A DNA stretch of 64,000 nucleotides from Cyanobacterium stanieri PCC 7202 (lineage in GTDB: Bacteria; Cyanobacteriota; Cyanobacteriia; Cyanobacteriales; Cyanobacteriaceae), in the NCBI GenBank assembly GCA_000317655.1, contig CP003940.1, positions 744,001 through 808,000 of the forward strand, in the 5' to 3' direction. Positions 27,111-37,783 of this stretch are shown piece after piece (position 1 is the first letter of the stretch; each line of letters opens with the position of its first letter). Under the pieces are notes generated by a model. The model made no database searches. It was not told where the DNA came from and worked only from the letters and a program-made list of their open reading frames with translations. The position numbers and the translations under genes were made by a program.

Positions 27111-28142
27111 CTATTCCCAGTTTGCCCAATCTTGAGGCTTGAGAAAAACATCATATAACTGAGCTTCAGGGGTATTAGGTTCAGGGGTATAACCATATTC
27201 CCAGCGTACCAAAGGAGGTAGAGACATCAAAATAGACTCGGTGCGCCCATTGGTTTGTAAACCGAAAATAGTCCCCCTGTCATATACCAAATTAAACTCT
27301 ACATAACGTCCACGGCGGTATAACTGGAAGTTTCTCTGGCGATCGCCATATTCCGTATGACGACGTTTTTCAGCAATAGGCACATAAGCAGGTAAAAAAG
27401 TTTTACCGCAATCTTGCACAAAAGCAAAAATTTCCTCCCAACTACGCTGTTTTTGGGGAGGTAACTGATTACTATATTGTGCCGCCGCCTTATCAGCATG
27501 AGGACCACGATAAAGAGGATCATTGCCATCTTGATAGTCAAAGAAAAGCCCACCCACCCCACGGGTTTCGTCACGGTGTTTTAGATAAAAATATTCATCA
27601 CACCAACGCTTAAACACATTGTAATACTCAGGATGATGCTTATCACAAGTATTCTTAAAAGTAGTGTGAAAATGCTTGGCATCCTCCGCAAAAGGATAAT
27701 AAGGAGTTAAATCAGCACCACCCCCAAACCACCATACTGGGCCTGCCTCAAAGTAACGATAATTGAGGTGTACTGTGGGAATGTAAGGATTTTTAGGGTG
27801 TAATACCATAGAGGTACCTGTGGCATAAAAACGATGACCTTCAGCTTCGGGGCGCTGTTTTAAAATGCTAGGAGGAAGATGATCGCCCCATACCTCAGAA
27901 AAATTAACCCCGCCCTGCTCAAAAACATCACCATCAGTCATTACACGAGATCTACCGCCGCCGCCTTCCTCTCTTTGCCAACTATCCTCCTGAAACTTAC
28001 CTTTACCGTCAAGGGCTTCTAAACCTTGGCAAATCTCATCTTGGATAGACTGCATAAATTGACTGACCCTATTTTTTGCATCTTCGGGAGGAAAAGAAGT
28101 AGAATTAATGGGATTAGTATTTTCTTTAGTCGCCGTATTCAT
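27111..28142 (-). CDS. hemF: Oxygen-dependent coproporphyrinogen III oxidase
   Basis: Oxidatively decarboxylates coproporphyrinogen III to protoporphyrinogen IX, a step in haem and chlorophyll synthesis, in aerobic conditions. The 343-residue product has the HemF signatures [20 protein letters not shown], and [17 protein letters not shown]. Length is normal. It starts at the ATG at 28142. The anaerobic radical enzyme (hemN) is not in the window. Confidence 0.97.
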   Translation of the reverse strand: MNTATKENTNPINSTSFPPEDAKNRVSQFMQSIQDEICQGLEALDGKGKFQEDSWQREEGGGGRSRVMTDGDVFEQGGVNFSEVWGDHLPPSILKQRPEAEGHRFYATGTSMVLHPKNPYIPTVHLNYRYFEAGPVWWFGGGADLTPYYPFAEDAKHFHTTFKNTCDKHHPEYYNVFKRWCDEYFYLKHRDETRGVGGLFFDYQDGNDPLYRGPHADKAAAQYSNQLPPQKQRSWEEIFAFVQDCGKTFLPAYVPIAEKRRHTEYGDRQRNFQLYRRGRYVEFNLVYDRGTIFGLQTNGRTESILMSLPPLVRWEYGYTPEPNTPEAQLYDVFLKPQDWANWE

Positions 28143-28345
28143 AAATTTTTTTTAAAATTGCTAAAAATAACTTACAATCTATCAATCTAAACTGTAAGGG
28201 GTATCTGAACTAGAAAATTTTGCAGATCTTAATATTCTGCAATAAAACCCTCAGCGATAATTGAGCAAGACTAACTCTAAATACTGTCTTAGCGAAAAAG
28301 TGAATAAATTATCGGTCAATCATCAATTATCAATTGCCTACTATC

Positions 28346-28828
28346 ATGATTTTCAACTTTTCTTTTAAACTACTTCTGGCAGATGGCGAGAAACAACTAT
28401 GTCAAAGCTCTCTCTACAAAACCTATCGAGTGACGACAAGTATTCCCGTGGATGTAGTTTGGCATCGTTTAATCAATTTAGCTGATATGTCTTGGCATCC
28501 TTTATTTGTGAAAACAAAATTACCGCAGGGATTAATACCCAAACCCGGATTAATTTTTGGGGTTGTTACCCGTCTTACTCCCATTCCCATTAGGGTATTT
28601 GTGGAAAATGTTCGCCCCAGAGAACTTTTGAGCATTCGTTTATTGGCGATTCCGGGTATTGAGCAAAGAATTACTTATCAGATGGAGTCCACCCTTTGCG
28701 GTAGTTATATCGCTTATTCTATAACCCTCAAAGGATGGTTATCTCCAGTTATTTGGTGGTTTATAAAACCCTATTCGGCGAAGGTGGCTTCTGAGTTGGT
28801 AAATGCGGCGGCGAAGTCTTTACCGTAA
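28346..28828 (+). CDS. SRPBCC-family protein
   Basis: A 160-residue protein with the START/polyketide-cyclase-like (SRPBCC) layout: an initial SIPVDVVWHRLINLADMSWHP strand-helix, a central beta sheet, and a C-terminal helix (KVASELVNAAAKSL). The fold binds hydrophobic ligands; the ligand is unknown. I start at the ATG at 28346, four codons after a TTG. It converges with the membrane protein gene with only a 6-nt gap. Confidence 0.7.
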   Translation: MIFNFSFKLLLADGEKQLCQSSLYKTYRVTTSIPVDVVWHRLINLADMSWHPLFVKTKLPQGLIPKPGLIFGVVTRLTPIPIRVFVENVRPRELLSIRLLAIPGIEQRITYQMESTLCGSYIAYSITLKGWLSPVIWWFIKPYSAKVASELVNAAAKSLP

Positions 28829-28834
28829 AAAAAA

Positions 28835-29602
28835 TTAATCTTGTTTACGAGAAGGATGATTAAACCATGGTCTTTGTTCTTGACTATCGTTATATTTTTC
28901 CCCCAAAAGTTTTGTAACATCTTCCATGGTGCCTTGATGGGAAACCCATCCATGTTCGATGTCGGGAAAATCTAACTGACAATTTTCACATTTTTTGTCG
29001 GAATAGAAGCGGATAGGACACCAAAATGATTCTACATTTCTTAACATCTCACTACCCAATGACCATACCCCTGTCATCCAGTCACAGTACAAACACCAAA
29101 TTAGGTCATAGCCTATTAATCCCTCAAATTTTTGACGAGATACATTGACCCATTCTTTTGCTTCATATTTGGGTAATTTAATTAACCACGTGAGGGGGGG
29201 ATAAACGATGATTTCACCTAATCGAACAAACCAGAATATAGGAATTGCAAGGGCAGTAATCCAAACTGCCAAATGATTGCGCCATTTGCCTACCATACCG
29301 CTTAGGGTTCCATGGATATTAGCAGGAGGTTTTTTGTGCAAGGATTCATGGGCAATAATCCAAACCCAAAGACTACTAATTTCGGCTAATAAGGCAATGC
29401 TAACTCCTTGCCACTGGGCAAAGACAGAACCAACGATGAGAGGAAGTAGCATAAAATAAGCTAGTGCTAAATCAATACCGGGAGCATAACAGAGGCGATC
29501 GCCCATTTTTTTTCCTGCTTCGCCCAGTCTAGGTAACAAGTGCAAAACACCAATTCCTAATAGTAATGAGACAACTAGATAAAGATATAGTCTTATTAAC
29601 AT
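28835..29602 (-). CDS. Cyanobacterial membrane protein with C-terminal Cys pairs
   Basis: I do not recognise a named family. The 255-residue product has about four membrane spans in the first 130 residues (LYLYLVVSLLLGIGVLHLLP, AYFMLLPLIVGSVFAQW, IALLAEISSLWVWIIAH, LAVWITALAIPIFWFV). The soluble C-terminal part carries CLYCDW, WCPIRF and CENCQ: five cysteines that could make a zinc or Fe-S site. The end is hydrophilic. An HESLH motif lies in the loop after the third span. Confidence 0.6.
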   Translation of the reverse strand: MLIRLYLYLVVSLLLGIGVLHLLPRLGEAGKKMGDRLCYAPGIDLALAYFMLLPLIVGSVFAQWQGVSIALLAEISSLWVWIIAHESLHKKPPANIHGTLSGMVGKWRNHLAVWITALAIPIFWFVRLGEIIVYPPLTWLIKLPKYEAKEWVNVSRQKFEGLIGYDLIWCLYCDWMTGVWSLGSEMLRNVESFWCPIRFYSDKKCENCQLDFPDIEHGWVSHQGTMEDVTKLLGEKYNDSQEQRPWFNHPSRKQD

Positions 29603-29769
29603 TGATTTTCTGGTATCAATATTGTGATTCTTCTATTACCCATCAGTATAGGGAAAAAAAATTAGGAAATAAATAAGTTTTATTACACCAAAACTAAGCC
29701 ACTATCATTCTCTATTTTCCAAAACCTTGCATGATTAAAAAAAATTCGTTATACTTGTAAAAGTGATGA

Positions 29770-29843
<74 letters not shown>

Positions 29844-29854
29844 TAAAATCAAGA

Positions 29855-30646
29855 TTAAGGGGCTAGTAAGTTTTTACCGAGCCTCTTTTTCTTATATACT
29901 TCTGCCACTTCTGGCATCCATTGCTCAAAGTGATATAACAATAGGGTTGCTAAGTCTCTGATTTCTGATTGGGCATCCTTGGGTAATCGGAGGTCACAAA
30001 AATGTAGTAAGCTACGGGCATTAAAAGATACTACAAAATGTTGACGGATATTTTGGGTTAATATATCCCTTGCGTGTTCTGGGGCATAACCATCATTATT
30101 TATTTTTTCCGCATAATAGGCGATCGCACTTTTAGTAAAAGCAATATCCTTATTACGGGTATCCTGAGAATAAAAATATTTATTACCCTCCCGATCAAAA
30201 TAATTACCAATGGCACGAAAATAGAATAAAGATTCAATCTCATGGGCAATAACATCAAAATCCGCCGATTGGGCTTCTAACTCCTCAATTTTTTTGGCAA
30301 GATTTAAGATGCGCTGGCTAGTGTAACGCTGAGATTGACAATCAAAACTTACCCCCACCCGATGGGTGCGCGCCTGTACCATCACAGAATGGGGGAAATT
30401 GATCACATTAAAAGTAATACTAGGATGTTCAATAATACCCCAGTGCATTTTATTCACACAATTACGAACAATTCTGCGTCCTAATTCCGCCTCAGAATAA
30501 CTAGCTAATTTTTCGTATTCCTCCGCCACAAAACTTTCACTATAATCTTGGTGCATTGCCAAATAACAAAGCAAATTAGGGCGCTCAGTTTTTCCCAAAA
30601 CCGTCACCGCAAAACGAGGATCTAATAATTGTAAATTATCGGTCAT
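29855..30646 (-). CDS. thyX: Flavin-dependent thymidylate synthase
   Basis: Makes dTMP from dUMP with FAD, NADPH and methylene-tetrahydrofolate. The 263-residue product has the ThyX motif region RTHRVGVSFDCQSQRYTSQR, and INFPHSVMVQ before it. I prefer the ATG at 30646: the minus strand has AAGGAG 6 nt before it, but zero nt before the other ATG (30652). The start lies inside the end of the MazG-like gene (11-nt overlap), so they are probably translationally coupled. Confidence 0.95.
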   Translation of the reverse strand: MTDNLQLLDPRFAVTVLGKTERPNLLCYLAMHQDYSESFVAEEYEKLASYSEAELGRRIVRNCVNKMHWGIIEHPSITFNVINFPHSVMVQARTHRVGVSFDCQSQRYTSQRILNLAKKIEELEAQSADFDVIAHEIESLFYFRAIGNYFDREGNKYFYSQDTRNKDIAFTKSAIAYYAEKINNDGYAPEHARDILTQNIRQHFVVSFNARSLLHFCDLRLPKDAQSEIRDLATLLLYHFEQWMPEVAEVYKKKRLGKNLLAP

Positions 30647-30956
30647 CTCCATCTCCTTGTAAAGTTTGATTTTCCTTTCTTTTTAGTAGTTTATTAATAT
30701 TCCCTTCCATCACTTCTTCAGGATTTAATCCCAATTCATCACATAATCTTGCCCAATACCATAAAACATCTCCTAACTCTTTTGTCAATTTTTCTTGAGC
30801 TTGTTCGAGGGGAAAATCCTTACGAATATACTTTTTGACCACCCCACTAACTTCCCCAGCTTCAGAAGCTAAACCCAAAGTTAGATACTCCAAAAAAGTA
30901 TCAGGAGGATAAATAGCAGTTTGTTTTGTCAACTCTACATATTCTTTAATATTCAT
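30636..30956 (-). CDS. MazG-like nucleotide pyrophosphohydrolase
   Basis: A 106-residue all-helical NTP pyrophosphatase domain protein. The metal-binding pattern is EAGEVSGVVKKYIRK followed by KELGDVLWYWARLCDELG. Such enzymes hydrolyse aberrant or excess dNTPs to the monophosphate. It overlaps thyX, which points to a shared function in dUMP/dTMP balance; the substrate is inferred. Confidence 0.88.
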   Translation of the reverse strand: MNIKEYVELTKQTAIYPPDTFLEYLTLGLASEAGEVSGVVKKYIRKDFPLEQAQEKLTKELGDVLWYWARLCDELGLNPEEVMEGNINKLLKRKENQTLQGDGDDR

Positions 30957-31178
30957 AAAAAAAAGAAAATAATTTACTTAAAATTCAACACAAAAAATCA
31001 ATCTGAATCTTTCCTTGACACAGTAAACCCAGGTCAGATTAAACTTGCAAAATTTCTTGATCATTTAATCAAACCCTGTAATATCAGATTTGTTTAAATA
31101 CCTATTTGTGATACATCGCAATAGGCACAATTACTAAAGTCAAATAAAAAGACAACAGACAAGACTAAGTAGTATCTC

Positions 31179-31206
31179 ATTGTCCATTGCCCATTGTCAA
31201 TTGTTT
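31179..31206. repeat. Heptamer repeat, four units
   Basis: ATTGTCC-ATTGCCC-ATTGTCA-ATTGTTT, directly downstream of ftsZ (9 nt after its stop). Part of the period-7 family. Confidence 0.65.
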
Positions 31207-31214
31207 CTTGGTGC

Positions 31215-32471
31215 CTAACGGCGAGGAAATCGGCGACGTTGTAAAAACTCAGGAATATCCAACCCTGCGAGGGGGTTACTTTCAGACTCCGAGTTAGTAG
31301 CGGTTTTTTCTTCCTCATCATCAGAGGTTGAGGTTTGAGGAATGGTAGGAGGAGAAATAATCGCCTGTAAAGAATCATCCCCATTATTCTCAGCGGAGAA
31401 TCCAGTGGCAATGACAGTTATACGGATTTCTCCTTGCATACTTTCATCTATCACTGCTCCAAAAATAATATTAGCATTGGGATCAACAATATCATAGATA
31501 GTTTCAGCCACGGTATTAACTTCATGGAGAGTTAAATCATTACCCCCAGTAATGTTTAATACAACCCCTTTGGCACCCTGAATAGAAGACTCTATGAGGG
31601 GGGAAGAAATGGCAGCCACGGCGCTCTCTTTTGCCCGAGATTTTCCAGAGCCAATGCCAATACCCATAAGGGCTGAACCTGCATCAGCCATTACCGCCCT
31701 GACATCTGCAAAATCAACGTTAACTAATCCGGGGATGGTGATAATATCAGAGATACCTTGTACCCCTTGACGGAGAATATCATCAGCAATGCGGAAAGAT
31801 TCTTGCAAGGGAGTATCGGAGGGGATAACCGATAATAGTTTATTGTTGGGGATAACAATGAGGGTATCTACACGACTTTGTAAGGCGCTGATGCCATCAT
31901 CGGCTTGGGTGGTGCGTCTTCTACCTTCAAAAGTGAAGGGGCGAGTAACTACCCCCACAGTAAGACAACCCATTTCCTTGGCAACTTCGGCAACGATGGG
32001 CGCGGCGCCTGTACCTGTACCTCCTCCCATACCTGCTGTAATGAATACGAGGTCAGTATTTTCTAGGGCTTTGGCAATTTCTTCCCGAGATTCTTCGGCG
32101 GCTTTTTGTCCGATGGAAGGATTACCCCCTGCCCCTAATCCTCGGGTGAGTTTTTGCCCGATTTGGAGGCAATAGGTTGCCATGGATTCGGTAAGGGCTT
32201 GGGCATCGGTGTTAATTTGCCAAAATTCTACCCCTGAGACGCTGCTTTGAATCATGCGATTGACGGCATTACAACCCCCTCCGCCAACACCGATGACTTT
32301 TATTTGGGCTACATTACTAGGTACTATTTGACGTGAGTTCATATTGTTTTCAAGGGGGGGAGTTTGAGCCTTGGTTTTTTGAGTTTTTCGGGGGGTGTTG
32401 TTATCTTGATTTTTATTAATGCCTGATGACTCAATTAAATATTTTGCAAGGTTTAAATCTGCTTCATTCAT
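31215..32471 (-). CDS. ftsZ: Cell division protein FtsZ
   Basis: Tubulin-like GTPase that forms the division ring. The 418-residue product has a 55-residue cyanobacterial N-terminal extension, the core from [17 protein letters not shown], the tubulin signature GGGTGTG within [16 protein letters not shown], and a C-terminal linker of about 50 residues. The C-terminal peptide is [11 protein letters not shown], which binds SepF/FtsA-type partners. Start at the ATG at 32471. Confidence 0.98.
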   Translation of the reverse strand: MNEADLNLAKYLIESSGINKNQDNNTPRKTQKTKAQTPPLENNMNSRQIVPSNVAQIKVIGVGGGGCNAVNRMIQSSVSGVEFWQINTDAQALTESMATYCLQIGQKLTRGLGAGGNPSIGQKAAEESREEIAKALENTDLVFITAGMGGGTGTGAAPIVAEVAKEMGCLTVGVVTRPFTFEGRRRTTQADDGISALQSRVDTLIVIPNNKLLSVIPSDTPLQESFRIADDILRQGVQGISDIITIPGLVNVDFADVRAVMADAGSALMGIGIGSGKSRAKESAVAAISSPLIESSIQGAKGVVLNITGGNDLTLHEVNTVAETIYDIVDPNANIIFGAVIDESMQGEIRITVIATGFSAENNGDDSLQAIISPPTIPQTSTSDDEEEKTATNSESESNPLAGLDIPEFLQRRRFPRR

Positions 32472-32646
32472 TTTTATTTTAGGCTAATTTGGATATAGTT
32501 TTGAAGAAAAATAGTCTTTTTATTTAGTAGAAATAATTGCTACATAAATGTTTCAATTTATAGTTTCTGATGGTTTTTTCAATCCTCACAGAAATTATAA
32601 CTTAAGTTATGATAATGGTTATTTTTATGGTTGTCTGTTTATGGGT

Positions 32647-33681
32647 TTACTTTTGTGCAAAAAAATCTACTAATTCTTGTAATTTATCCCATGCACTGCC
32701 ACTTTCAATGATATTCCTCGCTTTTTCAATGGCTGTGGGATAATCCCCTAGGGGGGTAACTTCTCCTACTTGTAGGGCAAGGGAAGCATTTAAGACTACG
32801 GCATCGGTTTGGGCTTGGGTGCCTTTTCCTTGTAATACCTGAGTTAAAATCTGGGCATTTTCTTCCACATCTCCTCCTTTTAAATCGGCGAGGGTGGCGG
32901 GGGTTAAACCTAATTCTTGGGGATTGATGGTGGTTTTATTTACTTTGCCATTATCAATGATGGCGATGTCGGTAATGTCCCCAAGCCCTGCCTCGTCTAG
33001 CTTTTCTCTTCCATGAAGGGCGATCGCCCTTTTGACTCCCAAAGTATTAAGGGCTTCTGCCATGGGTTCTATGAAATGGGGTGCATATACCCCAATAATT
33101 TGCCCTGTAGGACGCATAGGATTAACTAGAGGACCTAACAAATTGAAAATTGTTCTGATTTTTAATTCTCGACGAATAGGGCCCACTGCCTTCATGGCAG
33201 GATGCCATCCGGGGGCAAATAAGAAGGTAACGCCTACCTCATCTAATGCCTGTTTATATTCTTTTATATCACCGTTTAACTTTACGCCGAGATGTTCTAA
33301 AACATCGGCAGAGCCTACTTTACTTGAAGCTGAACGATTACCATGTTTTGCTACCTTTACTCCCCCAGCCGCCGCCACAAAGGCCACTGCGGTGGAAATA
33401 TTAAAAGTAGAAGAGCCATCTCCCCCCGTGCCACAGGTATCAATGACGGGGGTAGTATGGGTTATCAAATCTGACTGGAGAGACTGAGATTGCAACACTT
33501 TCGCCATTCCTGCCAACTCTATACCTGATACTCCTTTGGCTTGTAGTGCCGCCAAGATAGCCCCTGACAAGGCTGGACTAATTTCCTCTTTTAACCATCC
33601 CTCCATGAGGGTTGACGCTTGACTTTGACTCAAGGATTCCTGGGCGAGAAGTTGTTGTAATAATAAAGTCCAGTCTGTCAT
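32647..33681 (-). CDS. trpD: Anthranilate phosphoribosyltransferase
   Basis: Second step of tryptophan synthesis: joins anthranilate to PRPP. The 344-residue product has the family motifs [37 protein letters not shown], and [11 protein letters not shown] use the ATG at 33681; a TTG eight codons upstream is also in frame. No other trp genes adjoin it, as is usual in cyanobacteria where the pathway is scattered. Confidence 0.96.
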   Translation of the reverse strand: MTDWTLLLQQLLAQESLSQSQASTLMEGWLKEEISPALSGAILAALQAKGVSGIELAGMAKVLQSQSLQSDLITHTTPVIDTCGTGGDGSSTFNISTAVAFVAAAGGVKVAKHGNRSASSKVGSADVLEHLGVKLNGDIKEYKQALDEVGVTFLFAPGWHPAMKAVGPIRRELKIRTIFNLLGPLVNPMRPTGQIIGVYAPHFIEPMAEALNTLGVKRAIALHGREKLDEAGLGDITDIAIIDNGKVNKTTINPQELGLTPATLADLKGGDVEENAQILTQVLQGKGTQAQTDAVVLNASLALQVGEVTPLGDYPTAIEKARNIIESGSAWDKLQELVDFFAQK

Positions 33682-33774
33682 CTTTAGTTCATCGGGTAAT
33701 TGCAATAATGGCTAAATTTTATCACCGACTTTACACACTATCAACTTTTTATAAAAATTTTTGACCCACAACCT

Positions 33775-33802
33775 GTAGGGACGTACCATGGTAAGTCCCT
33801 AC
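33775..33802. terminator. 28-nt near-perfect palindrome after the SPFH gene
   Basis: GTAGGGACGTACCATGGTAA then GTCCCTAC forms a 13- to 14-bp stem with one mismatch. It lies 27 nt after the SPFH gene stop and before the trpD start. It may terminate the SPFH/nfeD unit; there is no T tract. A related GGACGTAGC palindrome lies at 52060. Confidence 0.5.
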
Positions 33803-33828
33803 CAATAATGATTTACCCATTTATTAAC

Positions 33829-34743
33829 TTAAAGGCGGGTGTGACCATCTATCAAAGAACCCATGCCCTCAAGGGTGGATACAATACTACTAGGATCCAT
33901 AAACATTACCTTACTACTTTCACTACTACCAATGACTTTTCCTGTTTCTAAGTATTGCTGAGTGAGTAAAAACTGTAATGCTTTTTGGGCTAAGGTATCT
34001 CCTCGCAACTGATTGACAACTATTTGCAGGGCTTCGGCGGTGGCTTGGGCTTGGAGAATCTGTTGTTGTTTGTCTGCTTCTGCCTGTAGGATGGCGGCTT
34101 TTTTGAGGGCTTCTGCTTCCAATATTTTGGCTTCTGCCCTACCTTGGGCGGAGTTGATGGCGGAGTCTCTTTCTCCTTCGGAGGTGAGAATGGCGGCTCT
34201 TTTTTTCCTCTCGGCGGCCATTTGTTGTTCCATGGATTGTTGTACCGCCATGGAGGGGGTAATGTCTTTTAGTTCTACTCTCAATACTTTAACACCCCAA
34301 GGGTCGGTGGCAATGTCTAATTCTCGCAGGAGAATGTTATTGATTTCGGTACGGGCGACAAAGGTTTCGTCTAGTTCTAATTTTCCTATTTCCGCTCTGA
34401 TTTGGGTTAAAACTAGGTTTTGCATCCCCCCTTGTAAATTTTCAATTTTGTAATAGGCTTTTTCCATGTCGATGATGCGCCAATATACTACGGCATCAAC
34501 GCTGATGGCTACGTTATCTTTGGTGATGCAGGATTGGGGGGGTACATCGAGGATTTTGTCTCTGACGGTGTCTTTGTACACTACTTTATCGAGGAAGGGA
34601 ACTACAAAATTGAGTCCGGGGGATAGTTTTTTGTTGTAGCTTCCTAAACGTTCTACTAAAAATTCGTTTTTCTCATTAACGATTTTGACGCTACCAAAAA
34701 CTGCTGATCCTGCTAAAACTACGATAAAAAATAGTTGTTCCAT
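33829..34743 (-). CDS. SPFH-domain (stomatin/band 7) protein
   Basis: A 304-residue stomatin/paraslipin-type protein with an N-terminal membrane anchor ([18 protein letters not shown]), then the SPFH domain ([33 protein letters not shown]) and a long helical region with [20 protein letters not shown]. It forms oligomeric membrane microdomains. The downstream partner on the same strand, an NfeD-like protein, is encoded just before it (106-nt gap). Confidence 0.92.
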   Translation of the reverse strand: MEQLFFIVVLAGSAVFGSVKIVNEKNEFLVERLGSYNKKLSPGLNFVVPFLDKVVYKDTVRDKILDVPPQSCITKDNVAISVDAVVYWRIIDMEKAYYKIENLQGGMQNLVLTQIRAEIGKLELDETFVARTEINNILLRELDIATDPWGVKVLRVELKDITPSMAVQQSMEQQMAAERKKRAAILTSEGERDSAINSAQGRAEAKILEAEALKKAAILQAEADKQQQILQAQATAEALQIVVNQLRGDTLAQKALQFLLTQQYLETGKVIGSSESSKVMFMDPSSIVSTLEGMGSLIDGHTRL

Positions 34744-34849
34744 GATAATCTTTTTTTATGTTTTATTTTTAGTTTAGTCTATTAGAGAGGTCTGATTATT
34801 TATTTAAGAAAAGTTTAAGATATTTGACCATAAGTTAATATTTTTTACA

Positions 34850-35272
34850 TTAAAATTTTCTCGGCAAAACTGATAAAGTATTACCATGGCGACTGACAAT
34901 ATATACTTTTTCGTCGGGACTTAATTCTATGGTTTCATCGGCACATACTGCCTGCCACGAACTCCCTTCATACATTACTCTCCCCATTTTCCCTGGGGCG
35001 ATCGCCGTTATGGTGACACCCTCATCTTCTTCTAATAATAAAGGATCTTTTCTTTTGGGGGCAAGATATTTTTTCGCTAAGAGAATTAAAGTAATAGAAA
35101 GAACCATCCAAATAACAATTAAAACATTATTATAGGGCAAAATAAGGGAAATACCGGCCACCATAAAAGCACTCAAACCCATCATAAATTCGACAAATGC
35201 GGTGGGAAAAATAAGCTCCATTAAACAAAAAATTGAGCCTATGATAAGCCATAATAGTACGGGAGAAGACAT
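34850..35272 (-). CDS. NfeD-like membrane protein
   Basis: A 140-residue protein with three to four membrane spans and a C-terminal OB-fold beta domain (GKMGRVMYEGSSWQAVCADE, EKVYIVSRHGNTLSVLP). It is the short NfeD type, without the serine protease domain. NfeD and SPFH genes are commonly adjacent and their products act together at the membrane. Start at the ATG at 35272. Confidence 0.88.
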   Translation of the reverse strand: MSSPVLLWLIIGSIFCLMELIFPTAFVEFMMGLSAFMVAGISLILPYNNVLIVIWMVLSITLILLAKKYLAPKRKDPLLLEEDEGVTITAIAPGKMGRVMYEGSSWQAVCADETIELSPDEKVYIVSRHGNTLSVLPRKF

Positions 35273-35412
35273 AGAAAATTAATTGTTATCAGCTATTTTG
35301 ATAGTAGATTTTTTTTGAAAGTAAGCACTAAATATTTTGGGATAATATTTAGTCTTTTATCTTTATTTATCTTCTATTATAGCTAGGGCATTCTTTTATT
35401 TTCCGATGATTG

Positions 35413-35430
35413 AGGGAAATTAACATTTCC
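35413..35430. terminator. Hairpin after the YggT-family gene
   Basis: GGGAAAT-TAAC-ATTTCCC, a 7-bp stem with a 4-nt loop, 17 nt after the stop of the minus-strand YggT gene. No strong T tract; a possible terminator. Confidence 0.4.
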
Positions 35431-35446
35431 CTACATCACCGGCAAC

Positions 35447-35875
35447 CTAGGGGCGTTTGTAAAGGTATCTAACTAAACTGACACCCAACCAGCCCAAAAG
35501 GGCATAGACGATGATTGCCACAATCACGTTTAAATCAAAAACATTACTACCACCGATGGGATTGAGACTATCATCGGATACAGGACTGATAAATAAGGTT
35601 GCAAAAGGAACCATAAATGGTCGAGAGATGCCGTAGATAAATTGGGCAAATTGATTTTCTGGATTAGCACCTAAAAGCCTTAGCAAAAATCGGATAAACA
35701 ATAGTACCTGTAAAAATCCTACTAAGATATAAATAGTATTAACAATCCAGGCAAATGTAGAGGCTCGTTTTTTTGCTTTTAATTCCCTTTCTTTTTTATG
35801 AAGTTTGTAGGCTTCTTCTTCTTGGCGAAGTTGTTGTTCTTTTTCTATATTATCTTCAAAAGGTTCATGGTTCAT
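35447..35875 (-). CDS. YggT-family membrane protein
   Basis: A 142-residue protein with an N-terminal charged coiled coil (EKEQQLRQEEEAYKLHKKER) and two membrane spans of the YGGT family, including FIRFLLRLLGANPENQFAQF and LLGWLGVSLVRYL. YGGT proteins include Ycf19 and are linked to osmotic tolerance or thylakoid/division site organisation in cyanobacteria. No precise role follows from sequence. Start at 35875; a second ATG lies nearby at 35869 out of frame. Confidence 0.85.
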   Translation of the reverse strand: MNHEPFEDNIEKEQQLRQEEEAYKLHKKERELKAKKRASTFAWIVNTIYILVGFLQVLLFIRFLLRLLGANPENQFAQFIYGISRPFMVPFATLFISPVSDDSLNPIGGSNVFDLNVIVAIIVYALLGWLGVSLVRYLYKRP

Positions 35876-36094
35876 GGTTTTAGGGTTTATTTACTTAGGG
35901 TGTAGTAGAGGACTTTTATAAATAGTTGAAATCTTTTTTTTACTAAAATTATTCCCTATTGTAATCAATTTGAGGGGGATTTTTATAATTTTAAAAAAAA
36001 TTAATATTCAAATTATATTTGAAATAAAATTTCTGATTACTTCACCCTATGAAAAACACAAAAACCAATCAGCCTGTCCATTTTCAGGGAGTTG

Positions 36095-37570
36095 TTAATT
36101 GAGTTTACTACCTAATAGAAATAGACTGAAAAGAGTACCACTATTCCATAAACTATGTACCATAATCGAAGAGAGTAAACTGCGGGAGCGAGTATATATT
36201 ATTCCCAACAAAATACCTAAAGTTGCTAAAGGTAATATTTCTGATAAACTAAGATGGGCGATCGCAAAGACACCTCCACTAAGTACAATGGCACCCCATA
36301 CAGGCATATAACGGGTAAGAGAAGGTAATAGAAAACCTCGGAAAATAATTTCTTCAAAAATAGGTGCCGCCACTGAGGCAGTAATAAAGAAAATTAGTAA
36401 TGCCACCTTATCTTGAGATTCCAAAGCTAATAATAACAATGGATTGCTACCCCCCTGTCCATCCCAAATTTGTTGATTGAGAAAAGAAACCAAAAATACT
36501 AAGGGAATGGCCGTTAAATAGCCACCTAATCCCCACCAAAACCAATTTTTGTTGGTTAGTTTGAACCAACCTTCGGGCAAAGGGAAAAAGGGTTTGACGG
36601 ACAAATATAAAACTAATAAACCACTCCCTGCCATCAAGAAATAACTAACTAAAACATATAACGCCTTACCTCTAATATTAAAACCTGCAGGACTAATACC
36701 ACTGGCACTAAAAATAAGGGGCAATAGTATTTGAGAAACAAAGAAAAAACCAACAATTAAAACTTGTAAAATAGTCTCCCAATCCCATTTTAATTCCCAA
36801 GATAAACCACCATTAACTGCTAATATTGATGATTCTTTTTTAAGGAACCATTGGATTAATAAAAATAAGATTAAACCAGTACCAATTACACCTCCAAAAA
36901 AGGGAATAAGACTAAGAATAATTAATCTTGTGGTTGCTTTTTCTGCGAGGGTTTGTTGTAATGCTTGAATCTCTAACAATTGAGTTTGATTATTTTCAAT
37001 TTGATAATATTTTTCAAGGACAATTAATTGAAACCAATCATCTAAATTATCTTCAATAATTACCTCTGCATTTTCATCTATGGATGTTGGCGAAATCCAG
37101 ATTTGATCAAGGATTGGTGCAACGGGATTGGTTGATGCTTGTTGCCAATACTCAGACGCTTTTTCCTCGTTATTTTGAACCGCATTGATGATGCCTAATT
37201 TAATTTTTAATTGTTCTGTTAATTGTTGATTGGCATTAATGCTTTCCTTTATTTGTTGTCTAGGAGTTTCAGAAATATTAATAAACTCTTCTTCTTTTTT
37301 TTCTGTTTGTGTAATGACAGCATCGAGAACATTTTGATATTGTTTTTCTGCTACTTGATAGGGGTTATTTCCCACCAAAGTTTGGGCAATTTCGTTGATA
37401 TTTTTATCTTCAGATTCTTCTAATTCTGCAACATTGAGAATAAGATTAGTTTGATATAATTCTAGTTGAGATTGAACTTGAGGCTCTGCTAAACTTTGCC
37501 CCAAGGCAAAAAACACACTAAATAGGGAAACGATTGTGACTATGGCTAAAAGCGATCTTTTGAGATTCAT
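36095..37570 (-). CDS. CPBP-family intramembrane metalloprotease
   Basis: A 491-residue membrane protein. A signal-anchor (SLLAIVTIVSLFSVFFALG) is followed by about 190 residues of exposed helical sequence, then at least seven membrane spans. The CPBP (CAAX protease, ABI) motifs are intact: EEIIFRGFLLP with the EExxxR signature and FAIAHLSLSE with the second histidine. Substrate unknown; in cyanobacteria such proteins are poorly studied. Start at the ATG at 37570. Confidence 0.88.
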   Translation of the reverse strand: MNLKRSLLAIVTIVSLFSVFFALGQSLAEPQVQSQLELYQTNLILNVAELEESEDKNINEIAQTLVGNNPYQVAEKQYQNVLDAVITQTEKKEEEFINISETPRQQIKESINANQQLTEQLKIKLGIINAVQNNEEKASEYWQQASTNPVAPILDQIWISPTSIDENAEVIIEDNLDDWFQLIVLEKYYQIENNQTQLLEIQALQQTLAEKATTRLIILSLIPFFGGVIGTGLILFLLIQWFLKKESSILAVNGGLSWELKWDWETILQVLIVGFFFVSQILLPLIFSASGISPAGFNIRGKALYVLVSYFLMAGSGLLVLYLSVKPFFPLPEGWFKLTNKNWFWWGLGGYLTAIPLVFLVSFLNQQIWDGQGGSNPLLLLALESQDKVALLIFFITASVAAPIFEEIIFRGFLLPSLTRYMPVWGAIVLSGGVFAIAHLSLSEILPLATLGILLGIIYTRSRSLLSSIMVHSLWNSGTLFSLFLLGSKLN

Positions 37571-37783
37571 ATATTAATTTATAAAATGCTTTTATTTGTT
37601 ACTTTATCAAAAATTGTCCTTTTAAGAAAATAATATTAAGTTCTATCTATCAATTACAAAAAGATATTATTATTTATTTGCCTAAATCTAGCAATTCTGA
37701 GGAACTTTCAGGATCATTATTCAGACTAAGTTGATATAAAATTATAATTTAGAAAATTAATCAATATTTCTGTTTAGGTGTAA

